From Unio delphinus (lineage: Eukaryota > Mollusca > Bivalvia > Unionida > Unionidae), in the NCBI GenBank assembly GCA_029339505.1, contig JAQISU010000170.1, positions 676,001 to 740,000 of the forward strand: DNA of 64,000 nucleotides, read 5' to 3'. Positions 36,200-45,910 of the stretch are shown here, piece by piece; position 1 is the first letter of the stretch; every line of letters begins with the position of its first letter. A program made the translations under genes and the position numbers. The notes under the pieces are model-generated. The model did not search any database and was not told the DNA's origin. It saw nothing but the letters and a program-made list of their open reading frames with translations.

Positions 36200-39100
36200 T
36201 CATTATTATTACTATAAGTAATACCGTTGTGTATAATTTGAACAGCGCCAATGAACAATATTATGGGAACTACCGTAATGTATACTTTGAGCAAGGTCAG
36301 TAATCAATGCTATAAATAACACCGTTAGGTATAATTTGAACAGGGTCAATGAACAATAGTGTAAGTAATACCATTATGTCTAAATTGAATCTGGTTAATA
36401 AATAATCTTATAAGTAATACCGTTATGTTTAATTTGAACAGGGTTAATGAACAATGCTATAAATAACACCGTTGGGTATAATGTGAACAGAGTCAATGAC
36501 TAAGGTTTTAAGTAATATGGTTATATATAACTTGAATAGTGTCAAATATCAATGTTATTAACAATCCCTTTATACCTACTTTCAACTGGTACAACACTCC
36601 CTGTTATAACCAATACTGCTATGTATAATTTGAACAAGGTCAGTGATCATTTTTATAAGTAATCGACGTATGTATAATACCGTTATGGATAATTTGAACA
36701 GGGTCAGTAAACAGTGTTACTGGTAATATCGTTATGTTTAATTTGAACAAGGACAACAATGTTATTTGTAATATCGTCAAGTATAATTTGAACTCAATCA
36801 GTCATCAATGTTACATGTAATACCGTTTTGTTTAATTTGAAATGGGTCAGTCATCAATATTAAGCGTAATAGCTTTATGTATAATTTCAAAAACGTCAGT
36901 GATTAATGTAATAAGTAATAGCGTTATGTATAATTTGAACTGAGTCATTCATCAATGTTACTGGTAATATCGTCATGTATAATTTGAACTGAGCAATGTG
37001 ACTGGTAATATCGTCATGTATAATTTAAACTCAGTCAGTAATCAATGTTACTGGTAATATCGTCATGTATAATTTGAAAAGGGTCAGACATCAATGTTAC
37101 AGGTAATTTGTTTGTTTGATTGATTAGGATTTTTAACGTAGCTTTAACAATTTTTCAGTCATATCTGTATGATGTCTGCAGGGTCAATGACCAATATTAT
37201 AAGTAAAACCGTTATGTACAATTTGAACTAAGTCAGTCTCCAATGTCAAAGGAAATAACGCTATGTATAATTTAAACAGGGACAGGATCAATGATAAAAG
37301 TAAAACCTTTACGTATAATATGAACAAGGTGAGTGATCATTGTTATAAGTAATATTGTTACGTATAATATGAACAAGGTCAGTGATTATTGTTATAAGTA
37401 ATATTGTTACGTATAATATGAACAAGATCAGTGATCATTGTTATAAGTAATATTGTTAAGTATAATATGAACAAGGTCAGTAATCATTGTTATAAGCAAT
37501 ATTGTTAAGTATAATATGAACATGGTCCGAGAACGGTATTATAGGTAATACCGTTATATACACTTTGAACAGGTTCAATAAACAATATTATGGGACATAC
37601 CGTCATACATAATTTTAACCGGGTCAGTGATCAATGTTAGAAGTAATGTCGTAATGTATAATTTGAATAGGGTTAGTGAACAATATTATAGGCAATACCG
37701 ATATGTATAAGTTGAACAGAGCGAGTGATCAATGTTACAGGAATACAGTTTTGCATAATTTGAACAAGGTCAATGACCAATGTTTTAATAAATACCCTTA
37801 CGTATAATTTGAACAGGTTTAATGAACAATATTTTTGGTAATACTGTTATTTATGATTTGAATTGGGTCAGTTAGCAATATCATAGGCAATACCTATATG
37901 TATTATTCGAACAGGGTGAATTTTCAATGTTATAATATCATTTTGTATAATTTAAAAAGGGTCAATGATCAATGTTATAAATAATACCGTTATTTATAAT
38001 TTGAACAAGTTCAATAATAAATATTAGAGGTAATACCGTTATCTATAATTTGTCCAGGGTCAGTGATCAATAGTATAGGTAATACTGTTATTTGAACTTT
38101 GAACAGGGTCAATGAATAATATTATGGGAATGACCGAGATGTACAGTTTGAACAGGGTCAGCTATCAATGTTGAAATGAAAACTGTTATATATAATTTGA
38201 ACAGGATCACTGAACAATAATATAGGAATATCGTCATGTTTATTGTGAACAGCGTTAATAAACAACAGTACATGGAATAGCGTTATGCATAATTTGAACA
38301 GGATCGATGAACAATGTTATAAATTATACTGTTATGTAAGATGTTAACAAGGTCAAAAACACTAGTAAAAGTAATACCGTTATGCATCATTTGAGCAGGG
38401 TTAATAAACATTGTTATATGTAATACTGTTAACTATAATTTAAACACGGTCAATGGTCTATATTATAGGTAATAACGTTATGCATAATCCGAACAGGATC
38501 AATGAATAATATCGTTATGTGTAATGTGAACAGGATCAAAGAACAATAGTACAAGTAATTCCGTTATGTGTAATGTGAACAGGATCAAAGAACAATAGTA
38601 CAAGTAATACCGTTATATGTAATGTGAACAGGTCAAAGAACAATAGTACAAGTAATACCGTTATGCATCATTTGAACAGAGTCAATGATTAATGTCATAA
38701 GAAATATGTTATATAATTTGAACAAGGTCAGTGACCAATGTTTTAAGTAATATCGTTATATATAATTTGAACTAGGTCATGACCAATGTTTTTAGTAAAT
38801 TCGTTATATATAATTTAAACAAGGTCAATGAACACTAGTGTAATTAATACCGTTATTAATAATTTTGATATAAGTTGTACTATTATGAGTAATCAGAACA
38901 GGGTCAATATTCAATTCTATAAGTAATACCGTTATGTAGTATTTGAACAGGGTCATTGATCATTGTTAGTGGTATTACCTTTATACATAATTTAAATAGG
39001 GTCAGTGATTACTGTTACAAGTAATAATGTTATGTATAAGTTTAAGTAATACCTTTATGTAGTATTTGAACAGGGTCATTGATCATTGTTAGTGGTATTA

Positions 39101-39340
39101 CATTTATACAGGTAACAGGGTCAGTGATCAATATTATAATTGATATAGTAATGTATAATTTAAACAGGGTCAGTGATCAATAATGTTAATAAGGACAGTG
39201 GACAACATTTTTGGTAAGACCGTTATGTATAATTTGAACAGGGTCAGTGACCAATGTTATAAGTGATAGCGTTATATATGATATGAAGAAGGTCGATTTT
39301 CAGTCTTATTAGTAATACTGTTATGAATAATTTGAACTTT
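36200..39340. repeat. 49-bp satellite array, about 3.1 kb
   Basis: Some sixty diverged tandem copies of a unit of 48-50 bp with the core TAATACCGTTATGTATAATT, then TGAACAGGGTCAGTGATCAA and TGTTATAAG. Near 37320-37510 successive copies are almost identical. A short SINE-like piece (about 37110-37185) interrupts it. The array lies in the first intron of the receptor gene directly after the LINE remnant. Confidence 0.93.
37110..37185 (-). mobile_element. SINE tail fragment inside the satellite
   Basis: GATTAGGATTTTTAACGTAG, then CTTTAACAATTTTTCAGTCA and TATCTGTATGATGTCTGCAG. The same sequence occurs near 59035 and 60810, where it belongs to tRNA-derived SINEs. Confidence 0.65.
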
Positions 39341-39959
39341 TGCTACTCTTGTATATATATTTTACATATGTCAAAGAAATTTTCGGAAGACCTGTTCTAC
39401 TTTTAAATATCAGGATTACAGACCATTATTCATATATGAAGTGCGTCTTTGCTGCAAATACGGTTTCAATAGTAAATAATATTGCTTTGAGGAAATAAAA
39501 CCGGTTGGTCGATATTTCTGCTTTAAATTTTCGTTTGTGACAAATTACTGAGCAGTCATGGACACATGTGCATGAAGAGACACACATATTCCTATATTAT
39601 TTTACGACAGAAAAAAACAATAATTATATAACGGTAGCTAGTTTCCCGGTACTGTATGTTTCACCTTAATGTACTTTTAAATGTGTCCAAATTCAAATAA
39701 ATCAGTCGTTCAAAATGCAATAAAACATTATACAGTAGTTATACCAATGTCTAATACTTGTGAATGATTTATATCAGGTAATAAATGTTATCGAAAAAGA
39801 AAAGGCTTTAATCTATGTTGAAATACGTGCGTCTGAAATATTGCTGCAAGAGTTAATATATGTGACACATGCAAACAGTTTTCTGACGCCATTGTTTCAA
39901 ATAAGATAAAATCATCTGACTGCAAAAAGCGTAAAGATTTAAGTGTTAATAATACATTT

Positions 39960-40250
39960 GTTGCTTCAGATGGACCCTTCAAATAAGCTGACATCAACAG
40001 TGTGGCAATCTATAGTGATGTCAAGCACTGGCACATTATGCCGCAAAGATGTATCATCATGCCCCACTCAGTCACATTATCCTGACACCAGGTCGACCAG
40101 TCCTAACACTAACCTCTTAATGCTACGTTCCGGGCGAGGCAACTGTTAGTACCATTTTTATGTCTTTAGTATCACAGTCTGAGTTCGTATCCACTTCATC
40201 CCGCATCCAAGGCATGACCCTATAACCACTAGGCCACCGTAGTGGTTCAA
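39960..40250 (-). mobile_element. tRNA-derived SINE, diverged copy
   Basis: It contains CAGTCACATTATCCTGACAC and CCTAACACTAACCTCTTAAT, and on the minus strand a tRNA-like head GGTGGCCTAGTGGTTATAGG (A box) with GGATACGAACTC (B box). The same family occurs at 59030-59325 and 60808-60985. Confidence 0.75.
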
Positions 40251-40534
40251 ATAAACTGTATAGTTTTAGAAGTGAACACAAAATTACATGAAATAAGAGC
40301 GGCGAAGTACCAAAACCTCAAGTGTCTCATATGAAAGTTCTCAGTTACAACAAATACCCTGCTGGTGACGGGATTAATGTTTGTGAATAAATGCCTTTTT
40401 CACTCCCTTTAAATTAAAAACTCGCCTCTTAATAATACAGGCTATCGACACTCCCAAGCTTGCCTCCCCTGCATAGTTTACTTACCTGCGTACTTATATT
40501 CTTTAAAAAAATATTTTTCACATTCCTATTGATG

Positions 40535-40536
<2 letters not shown>

Positions 40537-40577
<41 letters not shown>

Positions 40578-40710
40578 CACGCACGAACAAACACACACAC
40601 ACACACACATACATACATACATACATACATACATACCTACATACCTACCTACCTACCTACATACATACATACATACATACATACATACATACATACATAC
40701 ATACATACAT
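40537..40710. repeat. compound (TA)n-(CA)n-(CATA)n microsatellite
   Basis: (TA) tract 40537-40574, (CA) tract 40589-40610 and (CATA)/(CTAC) tract to 40710. It ends about 20 bp from the donor side of the first CCP exon. Confidence 0.95.
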
Positions 40711-40730
40711 GCTTCACTTTGTTTACTTAC

Positions 40731-41013
40731 TTATACAATGTGGTGGCTGATCGGACCACCCGTCTTCAAAACATTGAGCACTTCTCGTTCCATAAAGAAT
40801 AAATCCTTTATCGCATCCAAACAATAGGATGTTACCGTTGGTGGTTACATTATAGTAACCATGCGGAATAACGAGGTCAAGAGGGCAATTCGCTGCTGAT
40901 TCTGAAAATACAAAAAGGAGTAGCATAAGTGAGACGGTACATACAAGTGGTACTTTTATGTTTGCAACAGAAAAGAGGAAGGACAAGAGGTTTAAAGTTA
41001 CATTATGTGACAT
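40731..41013 (-). CDS. receptor gene exon 1: signal peptide and first CCP domain
   Basis: The donor CATAA-type junction GTATAA|GTAAGT is at 40731/40730, phase 1. The CCP module runs from NCPLDLVIPHGYYNVT through LLFGCDKGFILYGTRSAQCF to GWSDQPPHC, with four cysteines and Trp. Upstream in the same frame an ATG at 41013 is followed by a hydrophobic run (VPLVCTVSLMLLLFVFSESA) like a signal peptide, which would make this the first exon and give a 496-residue protein overall. A good acceptor (TGTATTTTCAG) before 40901 also fits phase 1, so a spliced upstream exon remains possible. Element 2 lies 660 bp upstream. Confidence 0.85.
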
Positions 41014-41672
41014 ATTAAAGCAGGGTCATTGGACACTATCTGAGTCAAAACAAAATACTCGAGATAAAAACAAATTTAGAAATCATCCTTTTTAAATCTA
41101 GCATAAGAAAATGTACAAATAAGTAAAAATATTAGGCATGTAGTAAAAATTAGCAATCATCAGTCAAAATCCAACAAGTATTAAAAAAAAGTTAATTTTA
41201 TTGCGTTGCCATCATTAAAACTACTTCAACGTTTTGAATTAGAAATGTGCTTTTAAACTCATCAATCGTCCTACAACATCCTTTCCTAATATAACAAATA
41301 ATGGGAAAACTCTATCACCATGTATAAACATGTATGTCAACATCTGAATCAATCTGTTTATTAATTAATTTATTTATTAATCAATCAATCCGATTAGAAA
41401 TTCGGAACTGAGAAACCTAATCTAGCAGATAAAGTGAGATAATAAAGGGATGTCTGTGAAGTTTGGCCTTCTTCAGTTTGTTGGTGGGGTGCTCCCAATT
41501 TATTGAAATTAATACAGAACACCCAACCTGCCTCGTTTTGTCAGAAACTGAAGTAGTGATAGAGAGGTGCAAAGCTCCGAGTCCCCAGTCAGCGGTGCCG
41601 ACAGTTAAATTAATAAAAACACAAAATGTGAAATTCAAATGACGACAATTTAATATAATTCAATAACAGTCA
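41014..41672. other. upstream region of receptor gene
   Basis: 660 bp between the presumed first receptor exon and element 2. It has TTAATTAATTTATTTATTAATCAATCAATC-type simple sequence near 41360 and no recognised gene. If the exon is the first, the host promoter must be here or be displaced by element 2. Confidence 0.55.
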
Positions 41673-41677
41673 TCTCT
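41673..41677. other. target site duplication of element 2, left (TCTCT)
   Basis: TCTCT abuts the left TIR and is repeated at 57901-57905 right after the other TIR. Its intactness agrees with a young insertion. Confidence 0.85.
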
Positions 41678-41962
41678 AGCAGCAGAGAGGGTGAACAGAC
41701 CAGCTTTTTTAGTCGTCAACGATGCTTCCTTCTAGAGTGGGTGAACAGACCAGCTTTTTTAGTCGTCAACGATGCTTCCTTCTAGTTAATATTTACTAGG
41801 AAGTTCTCAATTTGTCAAATAAACTCTTCTAGTTAATATTTACTAGGAAGTCTTAATTTGTCAAATAGACCTTTCTAATAAATATTAAGAGAAGGGTCCA
41901 TTTGGTAAAAAAAAAGACGCCATTTAGTTGACGTTCACCTCCTCGGCTGCTAATGCGCTAAC
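41678..41962 (+). repeat. element 2 left terminal inverted repeat
   Basis: 285 bp. It is made of two direct 50-bp subrepeats (GGGTGAACAGACCAGCTTTT...GCTTCCTTCTAG), two 46-bp subrepeats (TTAATATTTACTAGGAAG...CTTCTAG) and a unique inner part (GACGCCATTTAGTTGACGTT...GCTAATGCGCTAAC). Confidence 0.96.
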
Positions 41963-42001
41963 AATTTTTTTACGATGAAAGTCTTTAAGACGAAAATCCT
42001 T

Positions 42002-43336
42002 TCAGGACTGTACAAATAAACTAATTTGTAAAACCTCACCTCGTAAATCAATCAGATTATTAGATTGGTCAGTGAGTTTGAAATTAATTCTCGTTAACAA
42101 ATTATTATGACATCGCATATAGACTAGATTAGTTGGGTCTTCAATAATTAGAAATCCTGGAGGAGCCGTTGGTGCAAATGAGTATAAAATATATCCTTGC
42201 TGAGCTTGATTTGATTGTTCGAGATTTATTTGATAATTTCCTTCGATAACGTCACATACTAAATTGAGCGCAATCACTGTTGAAATATTCACATTGTTCG
42301 GAGCAATATGTCTACCGCCGCCTTCTGGATCATTATTAAATTTCAGAATATTTGCTGTAGGATTCTTCGATTTTTTCCAATTATCGTGGATTCTTTTGAA
42401 CCCAATATTAATAGCATCGTCAAGTTGTTTCTTTAGTTTATCCGGATTATATCCAGGGATTTTAAAATCTTTAATCTCCGTTTTATTAATATTGTATAGA
42501 TCCGCAAACTTATCTTGTAATATCTCTTCATTTAATACTTCCCTAATAATTATCAAATGAAATATTTTCATATCGTCGATGATTTTATTACCTGTTTCTA
42601 CGATGCTAATAAACTCGTCTTTAGTGAGAGAGCCGGATTTAAGAGATATTAGCAGTAGTGAAAAATCATTATTCATTGCTGTGAAATTTCCGTCAATGAG
42701 AGGAACATAAATTGATTCAAAAATTTCTTTATTAAAGAATTTATTAGGAGCATAATCCTGATAACTCTTGACTTCATTGACGGGTTTTATTTTGTTGGTG
42801 ATATAATCGGATTTTTTAGGTTCGGGTGGAAAATCCTTCGAATTTTCTCGCGAGTTATCCGGTGGTAATTCAGGCCATCCTAACACTGATCTTATAGAAC
42901 TCTGATAAATATCTACAACGTATCCTTCTGTATTTATCTCGATAGCAGATGATAATGTTGGTTCGTGAACTGTTATAGCGATTTTTGATTCTTTTCCGGT
43001 GAGAGATTTTATTCTGCGTTGAAATTCAGCATTGATCTGTTCGATTTGGTATGATCCTGTTGGTATAGAAACAACCTGCCAATCTGGTGTTCCGTCTTCA
43101 CGATTTTTCCACGCGAACACCAAGGAATTATTTGGTTGTTGACCACCAAATGCTACCGATCTAATATTAGGCCAGCTATGATACACTCGTATTTTTGCTA
43201 GCGCGATCTCGCTCACGGGAACGGGGATTGGAAAATTCACACTAAATTCAGGACGTGTTGAGGTTACTGATATCGTGCTTGTTTTCACCGGTGTTGTATT
43301 TGTTACTATTTGTTGAAGTAGTTCTTGCGACGACAT
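42002..43336 (-). CDS. penton-like/minor capsid protein candidate, 444 aa
   Basis: It starts at the ATG overlapping the upstream membrane-protein gene by 89 bp and ends next to the left TIR. The N-terminal ~190 residues are beta-rich, with EIALAKIRVYHSWPNI, NNSLVFAW, IPTGSYQIEQINAEFQRRI and SSIRSVLGWPE. This pattern (a strand, then IP.GSY.I..IN, then a terminal LG) recurs in uncharacterised proteins of Polinton-like elements that are candidate vertex or spike components. A charged linker with an ENSKDF palindrome-coded stretch follows (about 160-170), then a helical part with FKIPGYNPDKLKKQLDDAI (about 295) and a C-terminal beta domain ending at IDLRGEVLQ. The structural role is inferred from position and conservation. 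Confidence 0.7.
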   Translation of the reverse strand: MSSQELLQQIVTNTTPVKTSTISVTSTRPEFSVNFPIPVPVSEIALAKIRVYHSWPNIRSVAFGGQQPNNSLVFAWKNREDGTPDWQVVSIPTGSYQIEQINAEFQRRIKSLTGKESKIAITVHEPTLSSAIEINTEGYVVDIYQSSIRSVLGWPELPPDNSRENSKDFPPEPKKSDYITNKIKPVNEVKSYQDYAPNKFFNKEIFESIYVPLIDGNFTAMNNDFSLLLISLKSGSLTKDEFISIVETGNKIIDDMKIFHLIIIREVLNEEILQDKFADLYNINKTEIKDFKIPGYNPDKLKKQLDDAINIGFKRIHDNWKKSKNPTANILKFNNDPEGGGRHIAPNNVNISTVIALNLVCDVIEGNYQINLEQSNQAQQGYILYSFAPTAPPGFLIIEDPTNLVYMRCHNNLLTRINFKLTDQSNNLIDLRGEVLQISLFVQS

Positions 43337-43802
43337 TATTATTATTATTATTCTGCTCTAATTTCAGCATTGTTGATTTATACAATTGAGCCATAGTTGA
43401 GAATTCGCTATCTGATATTGTTGTGTCATCCAACGACGATGATATCAACGAGGATAATTGCGAGTAACCGGCAGATGCAATGTGAAATTTTATTACATAA
43501 TTGTGTAGTTTACTCTGGCTACACGATGATAATTTTTTTGTGATCCCGGTTAATATACCCGCAATTGTAGCTATGGAAGAAATAACAATTGGAACTACAA
43601 CCGGAGCAATCATAGTAACCGAAGATAGTATTATTCCAGCCGCGGTGATTATTCCCGACACTGAATACACAGTGACATCAACTGCGGTTATTCTTCGTTG
43701 GTATTTTTTTATTTTTATTTGATACTCCTCACAGAGAGAACTGAGTTTAGTTTGAAATTCTCTGACTTGATCATAGCGATACTGATTCGATGATGGAGTC
43801 AT
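43248..43802 (-). CDS. two-helix membrane protein, 184 aa
   Basis: The N-terminal segment (1-40) is charged, QYRYDQVREFQTKL...KYQRRI. Two hydrophobic helices follow at about 42-62 (VTVYSVSGIITAAGIILSSV) and 66-87 (APVVVPIVISSIATIAGILT), separated by a tight turn. Then come a helical region and an Asn/Thr/Ser-rich tail. The layout resembles SLATT-like two-helix proteins, but homology is not established. It lies between the fibre-like and penton-like genes in both elements, so a virion membrane or spike-anchor role is possible. Confidence 0.75.
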   Translation of the reverse strand: MTPSSNQYRYDQVREFQTKLSSLCEEYQIKIKKYQRRITAVDVTVYSVSGIITAAGIILSSVTMIAPVVVPIVISSIATIAGILTGITKKLSSCSQSKLHNYVIKFHIASAGYSQLSSLISSSLDDTTISDSEFSTMAQLYKSTMLKLEQNNNNNNVVARTTSTNSNKYNTGENKHDISNLNTS

Positions 43803-43856
43803 TTTATTTTAAAAGCGCTAGCATTTTCAATTCAAAATTCTGAAAGAATTTTTAAA

Positions 43857-44885
43857 TCAATTTAATTGTTTACTTAAATCCACTACGAATTCTACGTACC
43901 ACGTTACTGAAACCTTGGCTAGATTTCCATCTGTAGTCGTTATCGTGAATTGTTCAGTTGTATCCTTGTCGATTATCGTTGATATTGTATTATTGACTCC
44001 AGATGAACTCGACGATGATATATCAAACTGATTCGGTGATACTATTATTAATCGATAAATACCCTTGACTGCTGCGGTTATGTTTAAAATGTTGTTTGTG
44101 GGAGTCCACATAAATGATCCGTGTTGAATCGTGTGTACTACGTTGTTGACGATAGATTTATCATGAGGAATTTTTACTTTTTCAACAACGCTTATCATCC
44201 TCGTTGCATCATCCTTTATTGCGTTGTTGAATTTTTTAAGTTCATCGATGGATTTTTTAATATCAGGAAGGGTTATTTCAATTTTATCAAATGGGCTCCC
44301 AATAAACTTGTCCATGAGGTTTTTACGAAACGTCATAAATAGTTTCACGTGTTTTTCATATTCAGATTGAAGAGTTGCTAGTTCTAACATAGAATCTTTT
44401 ATTAAGGTGAGTTTTGGTGTGGTTATTGGTGGATTTCCAAAAAATTCTAGTATGGGTTTGTCAATTTGGTCAATTGTATTTCTTTGTGTTTCACTAAACT
44501 GATCAAATACAATTATATGATCGTCATATTTATCGCTTAGTGATTTTAATGAATTCACTGTGTTATCGTATGTTGCTAATTTATCCGTAATCGTTGAAAC
44601 AAGTACACCTGGTTTGAGTTTACCCCCATCAGAAAATAACGCGATAGTATCCTCTGCTGCGTCTCGTTGTTTAACCAAAAGATCATTAAGAGAGATATTA
44701 CTACTTTTCAATTTACCCTGACGATCTTGAAATACAACTATTTCACCAGGATCAATATTTGCTAGGTTTAATATTTCGGATATTTCATCTTCGATTAGTT
44801 TTTTAATATCCTTGTTATCAACGGTTTCAACTCCACTATCAGGTTTTTTCAGCGATGATAAAGGTCGTCCCCAAATATCAATCAT
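43857..44885 (-). CDS. fibre-like coiled-coil protein, 342 aa
   Basis: It starts MIDIWGRPLSSLKKPDSG. Residues about 25-235 form long amphipathic helices (heptad-rich, e.g. VNSLKSLSDKYDDHIIVFDQ, LATLQSEYEKHVKLFMTF). The last ~90 residues are beta-rich (HGSFMWTPTNNILNITAAVK, SSSSSGVNNTISTIIDKD, QFTITTTDGNLAKVSVTWYV). A trimeric stalk with a C-terminal head would look like this, so a fibre or receptor-binding role is inferred. No catalytic motif. Conserved in element 1, with the head the best-kept part. Confidence 0.65.
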   Translation of the reverse strand: MIDIWGRPLSSLKKPDSGVETVDNKDIKKLIEDEISEILNLANIDPGEIVVFQDRQGKLKSSNISLNDLLVKQRDAAEDTIALFSDGGKLKPGVLVSTITDKLATYDNTVNSLKSLSDKYDDHIIVFDQFSETQRNTIDQIDKPILEFFGNPPITTPKLTLIKDSMLELATLQSEYEKHVKLFMTFRKNLMDKFIGSPFDKIEITLPDIKKSIDELKKFNNAIKDDATRMISVVEKVKIPHDKSIVNNVVHTIQHGSFMWTPTNNILNITAAVKGIYRLIIVSPNQFDISSSSSSGVNNTISTIIDKDTTEQFTITTTDGNLAKVSVTWYVEFVVDLSKQLN

Positions 44886-44915
44886 TATTATAGAAATCTT
44901 TTTATCATTTAAATC

Positions 44916-45410
44916 CTATGGATTTTCAATCCAATGACCGCTAGTATACTCATTTACCACTACATGAGGTGGTTTTAAAGATTCTTTCGAAATAGCATTA
45001 AGGACATTTAATACTTCTCGACCGCATATTGGTGGGTCATTCAACGTTTGTGTTGGTAGTGTAGAATAAAAAATTGGAAATCTTTTAAATTTCTTAATAT
45101 AACGCATAAATTCTTTCGGCGGCGCTAATCCATATGAGTCAAAATAAATAATCCCACGTGGATCAATTGCGTAACAAACCCAGTGAGTTCCAGGTCCATC
45201 GCTGTTATCTAGATTTATAATACCGGTTTCAATATCATTTGGTTGTGTCGGTAACTGATCTCTCATAAAAACACCTCTGAAGTTTTTTATCGCTAGTTTT
45301 TTAGCGGCATCAATTAAATCAAAATTGGACATAGGAACCACAGATTTGGAAATCGAAGATTTCGGAACTATATCGTTCCTGGAATTCGAAGACCCTTTCC
45401 GCTGTACCAT
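44916..45410 (-). CDS. adenain-like cysteine protease
   Basis: Adenovirus-type maturation protease (C5/Ulp1-like fold). Visible marks in the 164-residue frame: GTHWVCYAID with His76, YFDSYG with Asp91, and QTLNDPPICGREVLN with Gln121 and Cys129. The order His-Asp-Gln-Cys is that of adenain. The ATG at 45410 overlaps the end of the pX-like frame. A second Met (45332, MSNFDL) begins the conserved domain and matches the element 1 homology. The protein would cleave capsid precursors during virion assembly. The length is slightly short for the family but the active-site residues are all present. Confidence 0.92.
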   Translation of the reverse strand: MVQRKGSSNSRNDIVPKSSISKSVVPMSNFDLIDAAKKLAIKNFRGVFMRDQLPTQPNDIETGIINLDNSDGPGTHWVCYAIDPRGIIYFDSYGLAPPKEFMRYIKKFKRFPIFYSTLPTQTLNDPPICGREVLNVLNAISKESLKPPHVVVNEYTSGHWIENP

Positions 45411-45853
45411 GAATACGGGGTTCCTGGTAGTCTTAGACCCTTTCCTTTTTTTTTACCAGATCCACGAGTGGATCTGCGGATGGATCCGCCTGTTGCTTTC
45501 TTTAGTGCCATTCCTGCCGCGGTACCAACGGCTCCTAACGCTGCTGCCTTCGCCACCGCTGGGGCTGCTGCGGCAATCAACCCTGGAATCAACCCTAACA
45601 ACGGGAATATACCACCAGTCTTTTCCATGTTTTTAATCGCGCTCGCAGAAAGAGTAACCTGAACTCCTTTTTTTTCTTTCAGCGCTTTATTAAAATGATT
45701 AGTCTGAGTTTTTGTCAGCGATAGTTTATTCCCTCCGCCATTCATTTGATTAGGTTTCAGCGTTATTGTGGTTCCACATTGCTTAGCTGATTTGGATTGT
45801 AATTTTTTTAGTTGACCAGGTGTCAACGTAACATTGATATTACTATACGACAT
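45368..45853 (-). CDS. pX-like basic virion protein
   Basis: The preferred start is at 45853 (MSYSNINVTLTPGQLKKLQS), as in element 1; the frame is open 13 codons further upstream. Segments: a conserved N-terminal beta/helix unit, then FPLLGLIPGLIAAAAPAVAK (hydrophobic, Gly/Ala-rich), GTAAGMALKKATGGS and a basic KKKGKGLRLPGTPYSWYSGK tail with a G(K)GLR(I/L)PG motif twice. Adenoviral pX/mu and pVII-type core peptides have the same Gly/Ala helix plus basic character. Likely role: genome condensation or membrane-active minor capsid peptide processed by the protease, whose gene overlaps this one in the -1 frame. Confidence 0.75.
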   Translation of the reverse strand: MSYSNINVTLTPGQLKKLQSKSAKQCGTTITLKPNQMNGGGNKLSLTKTQTNHFNKALKEKKGVQVTLSASAIKNMEKTGGIFPLLGLIPGLIAAAAPAVAKAAALGAVGTAAGMALKKATGGSIRRSTRGSGKKKGKGLRLPGTPYSWYSGKGLRIPGTI

Positions 45854-45910
45854 TATACAAAACAGATTAATTCTAAATCGCAAGTGATTCAATGAAAATT
45901 CTACAAATTT

